The position numbers were made by a program, and so were the translations under genes. DNA of 53,306 bases from Candidatus Levyibacteriota bacterium (lineage in GTDB: Bacteria; Patescibacteriota; Microgenomatia; Levybacterales; UBA12049), in NCBI GenBank assembly GCA_017991775.1, contig JAGOPV010000006.1:1-53306 (forward strand), read 5' to 3'. Under the pieces are notes generated by a model. That model searched no databases. It had not been told where the DNA came from and saw only the letters and a list, made by a program, of their open reading frames with translations. The number at the start of each line of letters is the position of its first letter. Positions within the stretch are counted from its first letter, which is position 1. Positions 35,489 to 43,234 of the stretch are shown in pieces.

Positions 35489-36112
35489 CTACGAGATGTA
35501 AAGATCTGAAAGGACGTCTGTCACGTCCTTTCTAGGTCTTGCGGGAGCATACTCTCTCCCGTAAAGGATGAGGAGATGGGGGAACTCAATCCATCTATCT
35601 TTTGGAACAATCTTCATGAGATCTTCTTCGATTTTCTCAGGTTTGTCAGATGAACTCAGGCCAAGCCTTCCACATGCACGAATAACATGTGTATCTACCA
35701 CAATCCCTTCTGATTTATGGAATGCGTCTCCAAGCACTACATTGGCTGTTTTTCTTGCGACACCAGGAAGAGCATCTAGCTCCTCCATAGTATCTGGAAC
35801 TTCTCCTGCATGATTTGCTACGATTTGCTCGGCAGCTGCTTTAATATTCTTAGATTTATTTCCATGAAATGTGACTTTCTTGATCATCTCGTCTATTTCC
35901 TCAACTGATGCCTTTGCAAGTTCTTTTGGCGATGGATATTTTTCAAAAAATAAAGGAGTGACAGAATTTATTAGCTTGTCAGTGCACTGCGCAGAAAGTA
36001 TTGTCGCAATGAGAAGTTCATAAGGATTTTTAAAATCTAAAGCGGTTCTAGGGCTTGGATAAATCTTGATGAGTCTTTTATAGACCTCGTCAGCTTTTTG
36101 CTCTGATGTCAT
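35489..36112 (-). CDS. nth: Endonuclease III
   Basis: Nth is a DNA glycosylase/AP lyase for oxidised pyrimidines. The 207-residue protein has LIATILSAQCTDKLIN, the helix-hairpin-helix DALPGVARKTANVVLGDAF with the catalytic Lys of the LPGVARKTA motif, and the catalytic Asp in VDTHVIRACGRLGL. The usual C-terminal [4Fe-4S] Cys cluster (Cx6Cx2Cx5C) is missing: the end reads GREYAPARPRKDVTDVL. It is thus a cluster-less form. TAGAAA lies 6 nt before ATG 36112 as a weak -10. Confidence 0.93.
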   Translation of the reverse strand: MTSEQKADEVYKRLIKIYPSPRTALDFKNPYELLIATILSAQCTDKLINSVTPLFFEKYPSPKELAKASVEEIDEMIKKVTFHGNKSKNIKAAAEQIVANHAGEVPDTMEELDALPGVARKTANVVLGDAFHKSEGIVVDTHVIRACGRLGLSSSDKPEKIEEDLMKIVPKDRWIEFPHLLILYGREYAPARPRKDVTDVLSDLYIS

Positions 36113-36200
36113 GATACATTTCTACAATAAGCAAACGCATAATGCAAGATAATTATATCGAGCATTAGCTTTTTAAAGCTCTGTACATTTCTTGATCAAT

Positions 36201-36227
36201 AAAAAACCCCTGCTCAAGGAGCAAGGG
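36201..36227 (-). terminator. Intrinsic terminator after the DUF5679 gene
   Basis: On the minus strand CCCUUGCUC and GAGCAGGGG form a 9-bp stem (one G-U pair) around a CUU loop, followed by UUUUUU. It lies 56 bases after the DUF5679 stop and before nth, so it insulates nth from upstream reading. The rest of 36113-36282 holds nothing recognisable. Confidence 0.85.
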
Positions 36228-36282
36228 TAATTTATTTTTGTTTCTTGAAAATTCTTAAGGAACTTTCAAGAAGAGAACAGCA

Positions 36283-36429
36283 TTACTTAGCTTTACCAAT
36301 TCTGTACATTCCTGTACCACAAACTGGACACTTTCCTTTCATAGCTGGTTTACCATTCTTCATGGTAACTGGCTCTGCATTAGGATCGTCGCGCTTTTCT
36401 CTGCATTTAACACAATACATACTTGCCAT
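36283..36429 (-). CDS. DUF5679-type zinc-ribbon miniprotein
   Basis: This 48-residue protein has Cys pairs YCVKC (6 and 9) and CPVCG (34 and 37) separated by a VTMKNGKPAMKG strand. This is the pattern of the small DUF5679 proteins common in CPR bacteria; the function is unknown and nucleic-acid binding is possible. A strong Shine-Dalgarno (GGAGGTGA, minus strand, 36445-36438) ends 8 nt before the ATG. The ~100-base leader can fold so as to hide this SD, and an intrinsic terminator follows the gene. Confidence 0.85.
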   Translation of the reverse strand: MASMYCVKCREKRDDPNAEPVTMKNGKPAMKGKCPVCGTGMYRIGKAK

Positions 36430-36437
36430 AGGATAAC

Positions 36438-36473
36438 TCACCTCCCCTCTCTTCCCGGGCAGCGAGAAGGTGA
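36438..36473 (-). promoter_or_regulatory. Possible SD-sequestering hairpin upstream of the DUF5679 gene
   Basis: On the minus strand TCACCT-TCTC (36473-36464) can pair with GAGA and AGGTGA (36451-36448 and 36443-36438), leaving a GGGG bulge and a 12-nt loop with CCCGGG. The AGGTGA arm is the core of the Shine-Dalgarno, so folding would block translation. Confidence 0.4.
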
Positions 36474-36537
36474 ACCCTCCGCAATTGCTCTGGGATACAA
36501 AGTAAAAATAGTGAGTGTGTGTTGCATAGAATTGAGC

Positions 36538-36807
36538 CTAGACGGATCTTATGAAAAAGAATATCACAAGCTCAACGAGAATGATAGCTCCTGTGATCAG
36601 AGCTGTGTGGATGAGGTCTTTACCCACATAGGAATAATCGTTGGTGTGGATCGATGTAATGCCTGCTATTGAGGATGAATTAGGTAGATTTCCTTTAGAA
36701 TTTGTAGGTGCTGAGTAGGAGAATGTTCCTGATGAAGATAGGCTAGCGCTGTGTGGGCGCAAGTCACTTGAAATCTTTTCCTGGCGAGTTTTTCTCTTTT
36801 TTGCCAT
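36538..36807 (-). CDS. Small C-terminally anchored membrane protein
   Basis: The 89-residue protein has a basic N-terminus (MAKKRKTRQEKI), a Ser-rich middle, and one C-terminal membrane span (about 67-87, LIHTALITGAIILVELVIFFFI). It looks tail-anchored with the N-terminus in the cytoplasm. Function is unknown. It is transcribed away from the DUF4446 gene from a symmetric divergent promoter region. It ends about 108 bases before the DUF5679 start; that gap holds a leader with an SD hairpin. Confidence 0.6.
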   Translation of the reverse strand: MAKKRKTRQEKISSDLRPHSASLSSSGTFSYSAPTNSKGNLPNSSSIAGITSIHTNDYSYVGKDLIHTALITGAIILVELVIFFFIRSV

Positions 36808-36818
36808 TCTAGTAGCCT

Positions 36819-36848
36819 AGGTTACACTATTGACATTGAGGCTGTCAA
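36819..36848 (-). promoter_or_regulatory. Promoter for the small anchored protein gene
   Basis: Minus-strand TTGACA (36848-36843), 18-nt spacer, TAACCT (36824-36819), 11 nt to ATG 36807. A weaker TAGGCT lies 6 nt from the ATG. The -35 forms an inverted repeat with that of the + strand promoter. Confidence 0.55.
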
Positions 36849-36859
36849 GAGGCTAAGAT
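36830..36859 (+). promoter_or_regulatory. Promoter for the DUF4446 gene
   Basis: Perfect -35 TTGACA (36830-36835), 18-nt spacer, -10 TAAGAT (36854-36859), then 6 nt to ATG 36866. It is one of the few full -35/-10 promoters in the window, and predicted leaderless. Confidence 0.75.
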
Positions 36860-36865
36860 GGCCAT

Positions 36866-37330
36866 ATGTTCCCTCTCATTTTGGCCGCTATTGTTCTTCT
36901 TGTGATCTGGTCTATTGCCCTTACAATTATCCTTTTTCGCACCAAGAGCCACTATGATCTTTTAGTCAAAGATACTACCGGAGCAGATCTTACGACTATT
37001 CTTCAAGCAATCGTAAAAGAAATGCAGGGAATGAAAAAGGATATTGCATTGCTTAAGGATCAATGTGTTAGAATTGAAAAAGAAGGTCAATTTCACATAC
37101 AGAAAATTGGTCTTCTTCGCTTTAATCCATTTAAAGATACAGGTGGTGATCAAAGCTTTATAATCTCGATGCTGGATTCATTTGATACTGGTATCGTTAT
37201 ATCGGGGTTATATTCGAGGTCAGGGACCAGATGGTATGCAAAAAAAGTAGAAAAGGGAACAGGGGTCGAGCATGAGCTCTCAATAGAAGAAAAGAAAGCT
37301 ATCGAAACCGCAAAGCCCATAAAAAAGTAA
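36866..37330 (+). CDS. DUF4446 family membrane protein
   Basis: The 154-residue protein has an N-terminal membrane span (about 3-24), a short coiled coil, and the DUF4446 core IGLLRFNPFKDTGGDQSFIISMLDSFDTGIVISGLYSRSGTRWYAKKVEKG. The family is widespread in Gram-positive and CPR bacteria, with no known function. It is the first gene of a likely two-gene unit with the DUF3048 gene, 3 bases downstream. Confidence 0.9.
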   Translation: MFPLILAAIVLLVIWSIALTIILFRTKSHYDLLVKDTTGADLTTILQAIVKEMQGMKKDIALLKDQCVRIEKEGQFHIQKIGLLRFNPFKDTGGDQSFIISMLDSFDTGIVISGLYSRSGTRWYAKKVEKGTGVEHELSIEEKKAIETAKPIKK

Positions 37331-37333
37331 GCT

Positions 37334-38497
37334 ATGAAAAATAACAAACTGCTCATTATTCTTGGATGTTTAGGTGTTTATCTCCTCACTGCAGGTGCTT
37401 CCTATATGTATTTCTCAAATCAGTCATCGGCATCATCTACTGTGATCACCGGTAAAGTTGACAATGACTACGGCGCACTTGCCTTTGATGATGGAAAACC
37501 AAAAACTGAAAGTTGCCCACTTAATGGAGTTAAGTATTCAAAAGATCAGGAGAAGTGGTGGCAGACACATAGGCCACTTGGTGTCATGATCGAAAATTCA
37601 GTTGATGCTCGACCTCAGTCAGGTCTTTCATTTGCTGATGTGGTTTATGAGGCAGTTGCAGAGGGTGGTATCACTAGATTCTTATCTGTTTTTTACTGTC
37701 AGGATGCGGGATTTGTTGGACCAGTTCGATCAGCAAGAACATATTTTCTTGATTTTATCTCTGAGTATGGTGCATTCCCACTTTATGCTCATGTAGGTGG
37801 TGCAAATACGCCTGGAAAAGCAAATGCGTTAGGTCAGATTGTTGACTATGGATGGAGTGTTTATAACGATTTGAATCAGTTCTCAATTGGATTTCCAACA
37901 TTTAAGAGAGATGAGAGTAGACTTGGCAGATCAGTAGCCACAGAGCACACTATGTACTCAACAACGCGTGCGCTTTGGGATGTCGGGAAAGATCGAGGAC
38001 TTACCAACAAAGATGAAGATGGTGCTAGTTGGGATGAGTCATTTGTTGAGTACACCTTTAAAAATGATGCGTCAGTTTCAGAGCGCGGGAAAAGTCAGAT
38101 TGTTGATGTTGATTTCTGGACGAGTCAACCTAACTTCTCAGTTGAGTGGGTGTATGATCCAGCAACAAATCTTTATATGAGAAGTGTTGGCGGAGATAAG
38201 CATCTTGATAATAATACAAAGAAACAATTATCTGCAAAGAACGTTGTAATTCTCTATATGTCAGAAGCTAGAGCTAATGATGGATATGAAGGCAATCTTC
38301 ATTTGCTTTACGGAACAAAAGGTACAGGTGACGCGGTTATATTTCAAGATGGTAAGCAAATTAAAGGTGAATGGAGCAAGGATGATCGTGAATCTCGGAC
38401 TCTTCTCACAGATGCTTCTGGCAAAAAAATCTCATTTAATCGCGGTGTGATATGGTTTCAGATCGTCCCCGATGATAGTCCTATTAGCGTGAAGTAA
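37334..38497 (+). CDS. DUF3048 (YerB-like) anchored outer protein
   Basis: The 387-residue protein has an N-terminal anchor (about 5-27) and an outer DUF3048 region: RPLGVMIENSVDARPQSGLSFADVVYEAVAEGGITRF, GPVRSARTYF, then a second part with FTFKNDASV-like and IWFQIVP stretches. B. subtilis YerB is the best-known relative and is a lipoprotein of unknown role. Here the anchor is a membrane span without a lipobox Cys. It follows DUF4446 by 3 bases. Confidence 0.9.
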   Translation: MKNNKLLIILGCLGVYLLTAGASYMYFSNQSSASSTVITGKVDNDYGALAFDDGKPKTESCPLNGVKYSKDQEKWWQTHRPLGVMIENSVDARPQSGLSFADVVYEAVAEGGITRFLSVFYCQDAGFVGPVRSARTYFLDFISEYGAFPLYAHVGGANTPGKANALGQIVDYGWSVYNDLNQFSIGFPTFKRDESRLGRSVATEHTMYSTTRALWDVGKDRGLTNKDEDGASWDESFVEYTFKNDASVSERGKSQIVDVDFWTSQPNFSVEWVYDPATNLYMRSVGGDKHLDNNTKKQLSAKNVVILYMSEARANDGYEGNLHLLYGTKGTGDAVIFQDGKQIKGEWSKDDRESRTLLTDASGKKISFNRGVIWFQIVPDDSPISVK

Positions 38498-38544
38498 GAG
38501 TAGGTATTGTATCCAGATAAGAGATTTCCCGTTGCAAGAGTAGG
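38496..38544 (+). repeat. 9-bp direct repeat flanking/inside the promoter of the wHTH gene
   Basis: AAGAGTAGG occurs at 38496-38504 and again at 38536-38544, 40 bases apart (close to four helical turns). The second copy is in the -35/-10 spacer of the downstream promoter, a good place for an operator. Confidence 0.5.
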
Positions 38545-38560
38545 ATCTTTGTTATATAGT
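38532..38560 (+). promoter_or_regulatory. Promoter for the wHTH-secD-secF operon
   Basis: TTGCAA (38532-38537), 17-nt spacer, TATAGT (38555-38560). The ATG at 38580 is 19 nt on, giving a leader of about 13 nt without an SD. Confidence 0.6.
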
Positions 38561-38579
38561 ATAGCGACATTGTCCGCCT

Positions 38580-39155
38580 ATGTTTTCTGATCTCATTACA
38601 TCCAAGTCTCGCACAAATCTTCTGAATGTTTTTCTTGCTCAACCTTATGAAATGTATCATGTTCGTGAGTGTGTGAGGCGCACAGGGGATGAGATCAATG
38701 CAGTTAGGCGAGAGTTGCTCTATCTTGAAAAGCATGGGATTTTAGAGAAAGAGCAGAGAGCAAATAGAGTGTATTATTCATTGGACAAGACATACCCTTA
38801 TTACTTTGATTTGCTTGCAATGGGGGTAAAGACGATTGGACTTGGGAGTGAGGTATTGAAAAATAGAGTTAAGCTTGGCAAGATAAAGTATGCGATGTTT
38901 TCTACTCGATTTGTGAGACGAACAAAGAAAAGTCCAGACGATGTTGATTTTATAGTAATTGGTGAAGTGGTATTACCAGAATTAGCAGCACTTGTAAGAA
39001 CTGAGGAGCAAAGACTTGAGAGAGAGATTAACTATACAGCTATGACCGAAGATGAATTTAAATTTAGAAAAACACGAAATGATCCGTTTATTTCGACAAT
39101 TCTTGTCAGTGGAAGAGTAATGTTGGTAGGAGATGAGGAAGGGCTACTAGCATGA
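38580..39155 (+). CDS. Winged-helix regulator with nucleotidyltransferase-like domain
   Basis: The 191-residue protein has a winged helix (about 5-75: NLLNVFLAQPYEMYHVRECVRRTGDEINAVRRELLYLEKHGILEKEQRANRVYYSLD) and a C-terminal part resembling a minimal nucleotidyltransferase fold (SPDDVDFIVIGEV, DEFKFRKTRNDPFISTILVSGRVMLVGDEEGL). The usual catalytic GS motif is absent, so catalysis is doubtful. Related wHTH-NTase proteins are thought to be transcription factors. It overlaps secD by 4 bp, and repeats in its promoter could be its own operator. Confidence 0.75.
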   Translation: MFSDLITSKSRTNLLNVFLAQPYEMYHVRECVRRTGDEINAVRRELLYLEKHGILEKEQRANRVYYSLDKTYPYYFDLLAMGVKTIGLGSEVLKNRVKLGKIKYAMFSTRFVRRTKKSPDDVDFIVIGEVVLPELAALVRTEEQRLEREINYTAMTEDEFKFRKTRNDPFISTILVSGRVMLVGDEEGLLA

Positions 39156-40489
39156 GATCTCGACCATCAGGTTTTTTAGTCCTCGTAATTATCTTCGTTA
39201 CAGTTATCTGCTTCTTGATTAATGTTCCAGACTCTTACAAATTTCAAGTGCGAGAGATCAAATTAGTCAACATGAACACGCTTCTCTCACCTCTTGGGCT
39301 TTCCCAGAGTGTTGATTTTAGAAAAGGGCTTGATCTTGAAGGTGGCACAAGTATTACACTTCAAGCAGATATGAAAGACGTGCCAAGTGCATCTCGTAAA
39401 GATGCGCTTGAGTCTGCCAAAGAGGTCATAGAGCGAAGGATTAACTATTTCGGCGTATCTGAGCCTGTCATTCAGACATCTCTAGCGAACAACAATTATA
39501 GAATTATCGTTGAGATCCCAGGCATCACAGATGTAAATCAAGCAGTTGCTCTTGTGGGTAAGACGGCTCAGCTATCATTCTGGGAGTCAGGAGAGGCATC
39601 AGGATCTGCACAGCAGGCATCTGCATCTGCACTTCCAATAGGCGTAGCTGAGATTTTGGGACCTGGCGCAAAGCCTACTTCGCTTACGGGGAGTGATCTT
39701 AAGAAGGCAGCAGTAACATTTAATCCAAATACAGGCGAGCCACAGGTCGATCTTTCATTTACATCAGGTGGAGCGAAGAAGTTCGGAGATATTACAAAGC
39801 GAAACGTTGGTAAGATAGTCGGAATTGTCCTTGATAATACGCTAATTCAGTATCCAAGAGTTAATCAGCCTATTTTGACAGGTAATGCACAGATCACAGG
39901 TGGATTTAATGTTGAGCAGGCTAAGGCACTTCAAATTCAACTCAATGCAGGAGCACTTCCTGTGTCTCTTGAAGTTCTAGCACAGCGAGCAATTGGTGCC
40001 AGCCTCGGAGATGAGACACTGCAGAAGAGCGTTATAGCAGGTTTAATTGGTTTTCTTGCCATCACCATATTCATGATTGGACTTTATGGAAGACTCGGAG
40101 CAATCGCCTCGCTTGCGTTAGTCGTTTATACGTTGATTAACCTCACAATTTATAGATTAGTTCCAATTACGCTTACACTTGCTGGGATTGCTGGCTTTAT
40201 TTTATCAATTGGCATTGCGGTTGATGCTAATATTTTAATTTTTGAGAGAATACGGGAGGAAGTAAGAAAAGGTAAATCTATTCACGCTTCAATAGATATT
40301 GGATTTTCAAGAGCATGGGCATCAATTCGAGACTCAAATATCGCAAGTCTTATTACAAGTGCAATACTGATGATCATGGCTACGGGAATCGTGCGAGGAT
40401 TTGCGCTGACATTGGCAATTGGAGTTTTGGTATCATTGTTCTCTGCAGTTGTTGTGACCAAAACATTATTAAGAATTGTTTATAAATAA
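39152..40489 (+). CDS. secD: Protein translocase subunit SecD
   Basis: SecD with SecF uses the proton motive force to draw exported proteins outward after SecA-driven transport. The 445-residue form has TM1 (about 7-25), LDLEGGTSITLQAD, an outer P1 domain with ERRINYFGVSEPVIQ, and the SecD/SecF membrane core with GFILSIGIAVDANILIFERIREE. It is shorter than E. coli SecD (615) because of a smaller outer domain, as in many Gram-positives. The ATG overlaps the regulator gene stop (ATGA). Confidence 0.97.
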   Translation: MRSRPSGFLVLVIIFVTVICFLINVPDSYKFQVREIKLVNMNTLLSPLGLSQSVDFRKGLDLEGGTSITLQADMKDVPSASRKDALESAKEVIERRINYFGVSEPVIQTSLANNNYRIIVEIPGITDVNQAVALVGKTAQLSFWESGEASGSAQQASASALPIGVAEILGPGAKPTSLTGSDLKKAAVTFNPNTGEPQVDLSFTSGGAKKFGDITKRNVGKIVGIVLDNTLIQYPRVNQPILTGNAQITGGFNVEQAKALQIQLNAGALPVSLEVLAQRAIGASLGDETLQKSVIAGLIGFLAITIFMIGLYGRLGAIASLALVVYTLINLTIYRLVPITLTLAGIAGFILSIGIAVDANILIFERIREEVRKGKSIHASIDIGFSRAWASIRDSNIASLITSAILMIMATGIVRGFALTLAIGVLVSLFSAVVVTKTLLRIVYK

Positions 40490-40492
40490 TTT

Positions 40493-41410
40493 ATGTTAGA
40501 TATAATAGGTAAAAAGAATATTTATTTTTTAATTTCACTGATCGTGATCATCCCGGGTCTCGTATCTCTCTTTATTTTTGGACTGAGACTTTCGATTGAA
40601 TTTACTGGAGGATCAAGGCTTACTCTTGTTTATCCAAAGACAGTTGATCAGAAGTTAGTACAGGATATTAGATCTACATTTGAAGAAGCTATGGTTGAAG
40701 TCTCTTCTATCTCGCCGGCAAAAACATCTGTAATTGTCCGCACAGCACCAATGACCCAGAAACAAGATATTCAGATCACGGACGCTTTAAGGGAGAAGAC
40801 AGGTCAATTTACTCAGGCAGATTTTGATACGGTTGGACCAGTCATTGGTCAGGAGACAACAAACAAAGCAGTGCTGGCAGTACTCTTTGCCTCAATCTTG
40901 ATCGTTATTTATATCGCAATGTCATTTAGGAAAGTTCCAAGACCTGCAAGTAGTTGGAGATTTGGAGTTTGTGCTATCCTAGCTGTCTTGCATGATGCAT
41001 TAGTGCTCATTGGTATTTTCTCTCTGCTTGGACACTTCCTTCATGTTGAAGTAGATAGCCTTTTTATTACAGCTGTATTAACTGTTATTGGGTTCTCGGT
41101 TCATGATACTATCGTAGTTTTTGATCGTATCCGTGAAAATCTCCTAAAAACGAGCGGGATTCCCTTCCCACAGCTTGTAAATAATTCTATTCTTCAGACG
41201 ATCACACGCTCACTCAATACTTCACTTACAGCTATTATTGTGCTCGTAACGTTACTTATTTTTGGAGGGGAAAGTGTGAGATGGTTCGTCGTAGCACTTC
41301 TTATTGGAATTATCAGTGGAACTTACTCAAGCATTTTTAATGCTGCACCACTTCTTGTCACCTGGCAGGAATGGGATCTTAAGAGAAAGAAGAGCATTAC
41401 TTCAAAATAA
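40493..41410 (+). CDS. secF: Protein translocase subunit SecF
   Basis: The 305-residue partner of SecD has FGLRLSIEFTGGSRLTL after TM1, a short outer domain, the core spans with LTVIGFSVHDTIVVFDRIREN, and a final LLIFGGESVRWF...GTYSSIFNAAPLL. It lies 3 bases after secD. The 3' end overlaps the convergent NTPase gene by 14 bases. Confidence 0.97.
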   Translation: MLDIIGKKNIYFLISLIVIIPGLVSLFIFGLRLSIEFTGGSRLTLVYPKTVDQKLVQDIRSTFEEAMVEVSSISPAKTSVIVRTAPMTQKQDIQITDALREKTGQFTQADFDTVGPVIGQETTNKAVLAVLFASILIVIYIAMSFRKVPRPASSWRFGVCAILAVLHDALVLIGIFSLLGHFLHVEVDSLFITAVLTVIGFSVHDTIVVFDRIRENLLKTSGIPFPQLVNNSILQTITRSLNTSLTAIIVLVTLLIFGGESVRWFVVALLIGIISGTYSSIFNAAPLLVTWQEWDLKRKKSITSK

Positions 41411-41963
41411 ATTCAGGCCTATTCAATTTTATCCATTCAGCGAATTCATTATATAGAGGTGACGACTCAAGAACACTAGGATCATCCTCAAGTTTTTTAG
41501 CAATAGTTACCCCATCATCTGACATTGAAATTATTTCCTGAGCTGGAAGCGCTTTTCCCTGTTTCTTTGTTAAAATTGTACCAATGTGATCGGCTGTAAA
41601 AAACTGTGGACCATTATGATCGATAAAACAGATAGTGTCATGAAGAATTACCTCTCGATTATTTTTTCCTTCCATAAGCCTAAGAAGATCATCAGTTGTT
41701 AGCCAATTATTTATGTAGTGCATAAATGGACCAGGAAAGCCATTTAATGCGGTTATGGCCCATGAATGATCAGAGATGAATAGTGGCTGTTTTAATACTG
41801 TAAAAGCAGACTCTGCTTTTTTAATTGAAATCTCTTTAAAATCTTCTGATTGAACCTCGTCAATATTTAATCCTTGAGAAGTAAAATCAATCCTGTGTGG
41901 AGAAAGAAATTTATTTGCAATTTCAATTTTACTTGCATTGGAAGTTACAAAAATTAAAGACAT
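41397..41963 (-). CDS. Divergent HAM1/RdgB-like NTP pyrophosphatase
   Basis: The 188-residue protein looks like the enzymes that hydrolyse non-canonical purine NTPs (dITP, XTP). The start FVTSNASKIEIA matches the (V)TxNxxK nucleotide motif, and ISDHSWAITALNGFPGPF corresponds to ADDSGLxVxALxGxPG. The C-terminal SHR motif that closes the base pocket is not found, and several other positions differ, so substrate range may be altered. ATG 41963 lies 1 base after the yqeY stop. Confidence 0.75.
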   Translation of the reverse strand: MSLIFVTSNASKIEIANKFLSPHRIDFTSQGLNIDEVQSEDFKEISIKKAESAFTVLKQPLFISDHSWAITALNGFPGPFMHYINNWLTTDDLLRLMEGKNNREVILHDTICFIDHNGPQFFTADHIGTILTKKQGKALPAQEIISMSDDGVTIAKKLEDDPSVLESSPLYNEFAEWIKLNRPEFILK

Positions 41964-41964
41964 T

Positions 41965-42417
41965 TTAAGATGAGAGGATTTCGCGAACAATTTTACTAAC
42001 TAGGCTGCCATCAGCCTTGCCTTTCGTCTGGGGACTTAGGGCTCCCATGACTTTACCCATGTCTGAAGCACTTGATGCTCCAGTATCAGTAATCGTTTTT
42101 GCTACTAGTGTACGTATTTCCTCCTCAGTCATTTGTGCTGGAAGGTACTTGCTGATCATGTCGAGTTCTTGCTGCTCTTTCTCCGCTAGCTCTGGTCTAC
42201 CGCCTGTTGTGAACTGCTCAATTGAGTCTCTACGCTGCTTTGCTTGAGCCTGAATCACATTCATCACATCTTCGTCGGTAGCAGTGTATCCTGCTCCTCC
42301 CTTATTTATTTCATAGTACTGGACTGCTGAAATGATCATGCGAAGAACTGAAGTCTGTTCAGTGTCCCTTGCGAGCATAGAGGCTTTGAGATCGTCTTTT
42401 AGTTGTTGTAATGACAT
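41965..42417 (-). CDS. GatB/YqeY domain protein
   Basis: The 150-residue helical protein reads LKDDLKASMLARDTEQTSVLRMIISAVQYYEINKG, then EQFTTGGRPELAEKEQQELDMISKYLPAQMTEEEI and DMGKVMGALSPQTKGKADGSLVSKIVREIL. This is the stand-alone YqeY family, which shares only the tRNA-tail domain with GatB. The role is unknown; tRNA binding is likely. A TACACT box with TGc before it ends 9 nt before the ATG. It heads a two-gene unit with the NTPase. Confidence 0.93.
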   Translation of the reverse strand: MSLQQLKDDLKASMLARDTEQTSVLRMIISAVQYYEINKGGAGYTATDEDVMNVIQAQAKQRRDSIEQFTTGGRPELAEKEQQELDMISKYLPAQMTEEEIRTLVAKTITDTGASSASDMGKVMGALSPQTKGKADGSLVSKIVREILSS

Positions 42418-42426
42418 AGTAATTGC

Positions 42427-42432
42427 AGTGTA
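42427..42432 (-). promoter_or_regulatory. Extended -10 box for yqeY
   Basis: Minus-strand TGC-TACACT ends 9 nt before ATG 42417. Confidence 0.5.
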
Positions 42433-42448
42433 GCATACTTATGCTCAT

Positions 42449-43234
42449 TTAATAAAGTTTAGTTACACCGTTTCTGAGAACTTTTTTAAAGCTAGACCTA
42501 AGAAGAAGCAGTCCAAGAGTTAGATAGACGATGTTAAGTCCAAGGCCAATAAAGAACTTATTACTGTCAAAGTGGCCTGTTGCAACCACTTCCCGCATGC
42601 CTTCAAATACGTAACTTGTAGGCAGAAAATGAGCGATAGTTTGAGCCCAATCCGGTAATATTGTGATGGGATAATAGATCGCAGAGAATGGTGCGAAAAT
42701 CCATGGCATACTCCATGCAAGTGTTTGTACTTTAGTTCCAAAGCGCATGACTATGCTTGCAATAATAAATCCAACCCACCACCCCGACAACAGAAGTATA
42801 AAGGCAAAAGGCAGGAGGCTGAATCCATAGACAAAAATACTGGTTTTATACAGAATCAGCGCAATACCTGAGGCAAATAGGAAGCTCATGATGCCCTTTG
42901 TAATACCCATGAAAAGCCATGCTGATACCCATTCAGAAAACTTAAGTGGAGTTATGAAGATATTAATCATATTTCTATTCCAGAGTTCCTCAAGAAGTCC
43001 AATTGAGATTTCATACTGTGCTCTCCAAAAAATGATCCAGAATACAATTCCTGAGACAATAATCAGCAGTATATTAGTGTCCCCACCTGAGGTCTGCTTG
43101 ATATATGCGCTTGTAAGACCCCAGAGAAGGAGGTCTAAAAGTGGCCAATAGAAAGCATCTGACATCTTGTCATAGCTGTGACGAAATGCAAATAAATGCC
43201 TAAGAATTATTCCAAAAATTCGGTGTAATTTCAT
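42449..43234 (-). CDS. ABC-2 type exporter permease
   Basis: The 261-residue protein has six membrane spans in the ABC-2 layout and family phrases such as NMINIFITPLKFSEWVSAWLFMGITKGI and MPWIFAPFSAIYYPITILPDWAQTIAHFLPTSYVFEGMREV. It is the membrane half of an exporter with the upstream ATPase, overlapping it by 4 bp. The substrate could be a lipid, glycan or drug; nothing here decides. Confidence 0.92.
   Translation of the reverse strand: MKLHRIFGIILRHLFAFRHSYDKMSDAFYWPLLDLLLWGLTSAYIKQTSGGDTNILLIIVSGIVFWIIFWRAQYEISIGLLEELWNRNMINIFITPLKFSEWVSAWLFMGITKGIMSFLFASGIALILYKTSIFVYGFSLLPFAFILLLSGWWVGFIIASIVMRFGTKVQTLAWSMPWIFAPFSAIYYPITILPDWAQTIAHFLPTSYVFEGMREVVATGHFDSNKFFIGLGLNIVYLTLGLLLLRSSFKKVLRNGVTKLY

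Noticed and set aside
41965-42417. GatB subunit of the amidotransferase.
   Set aside because: Only the short YqeY-type tail domain is present; the catalytic GatB part is absent.
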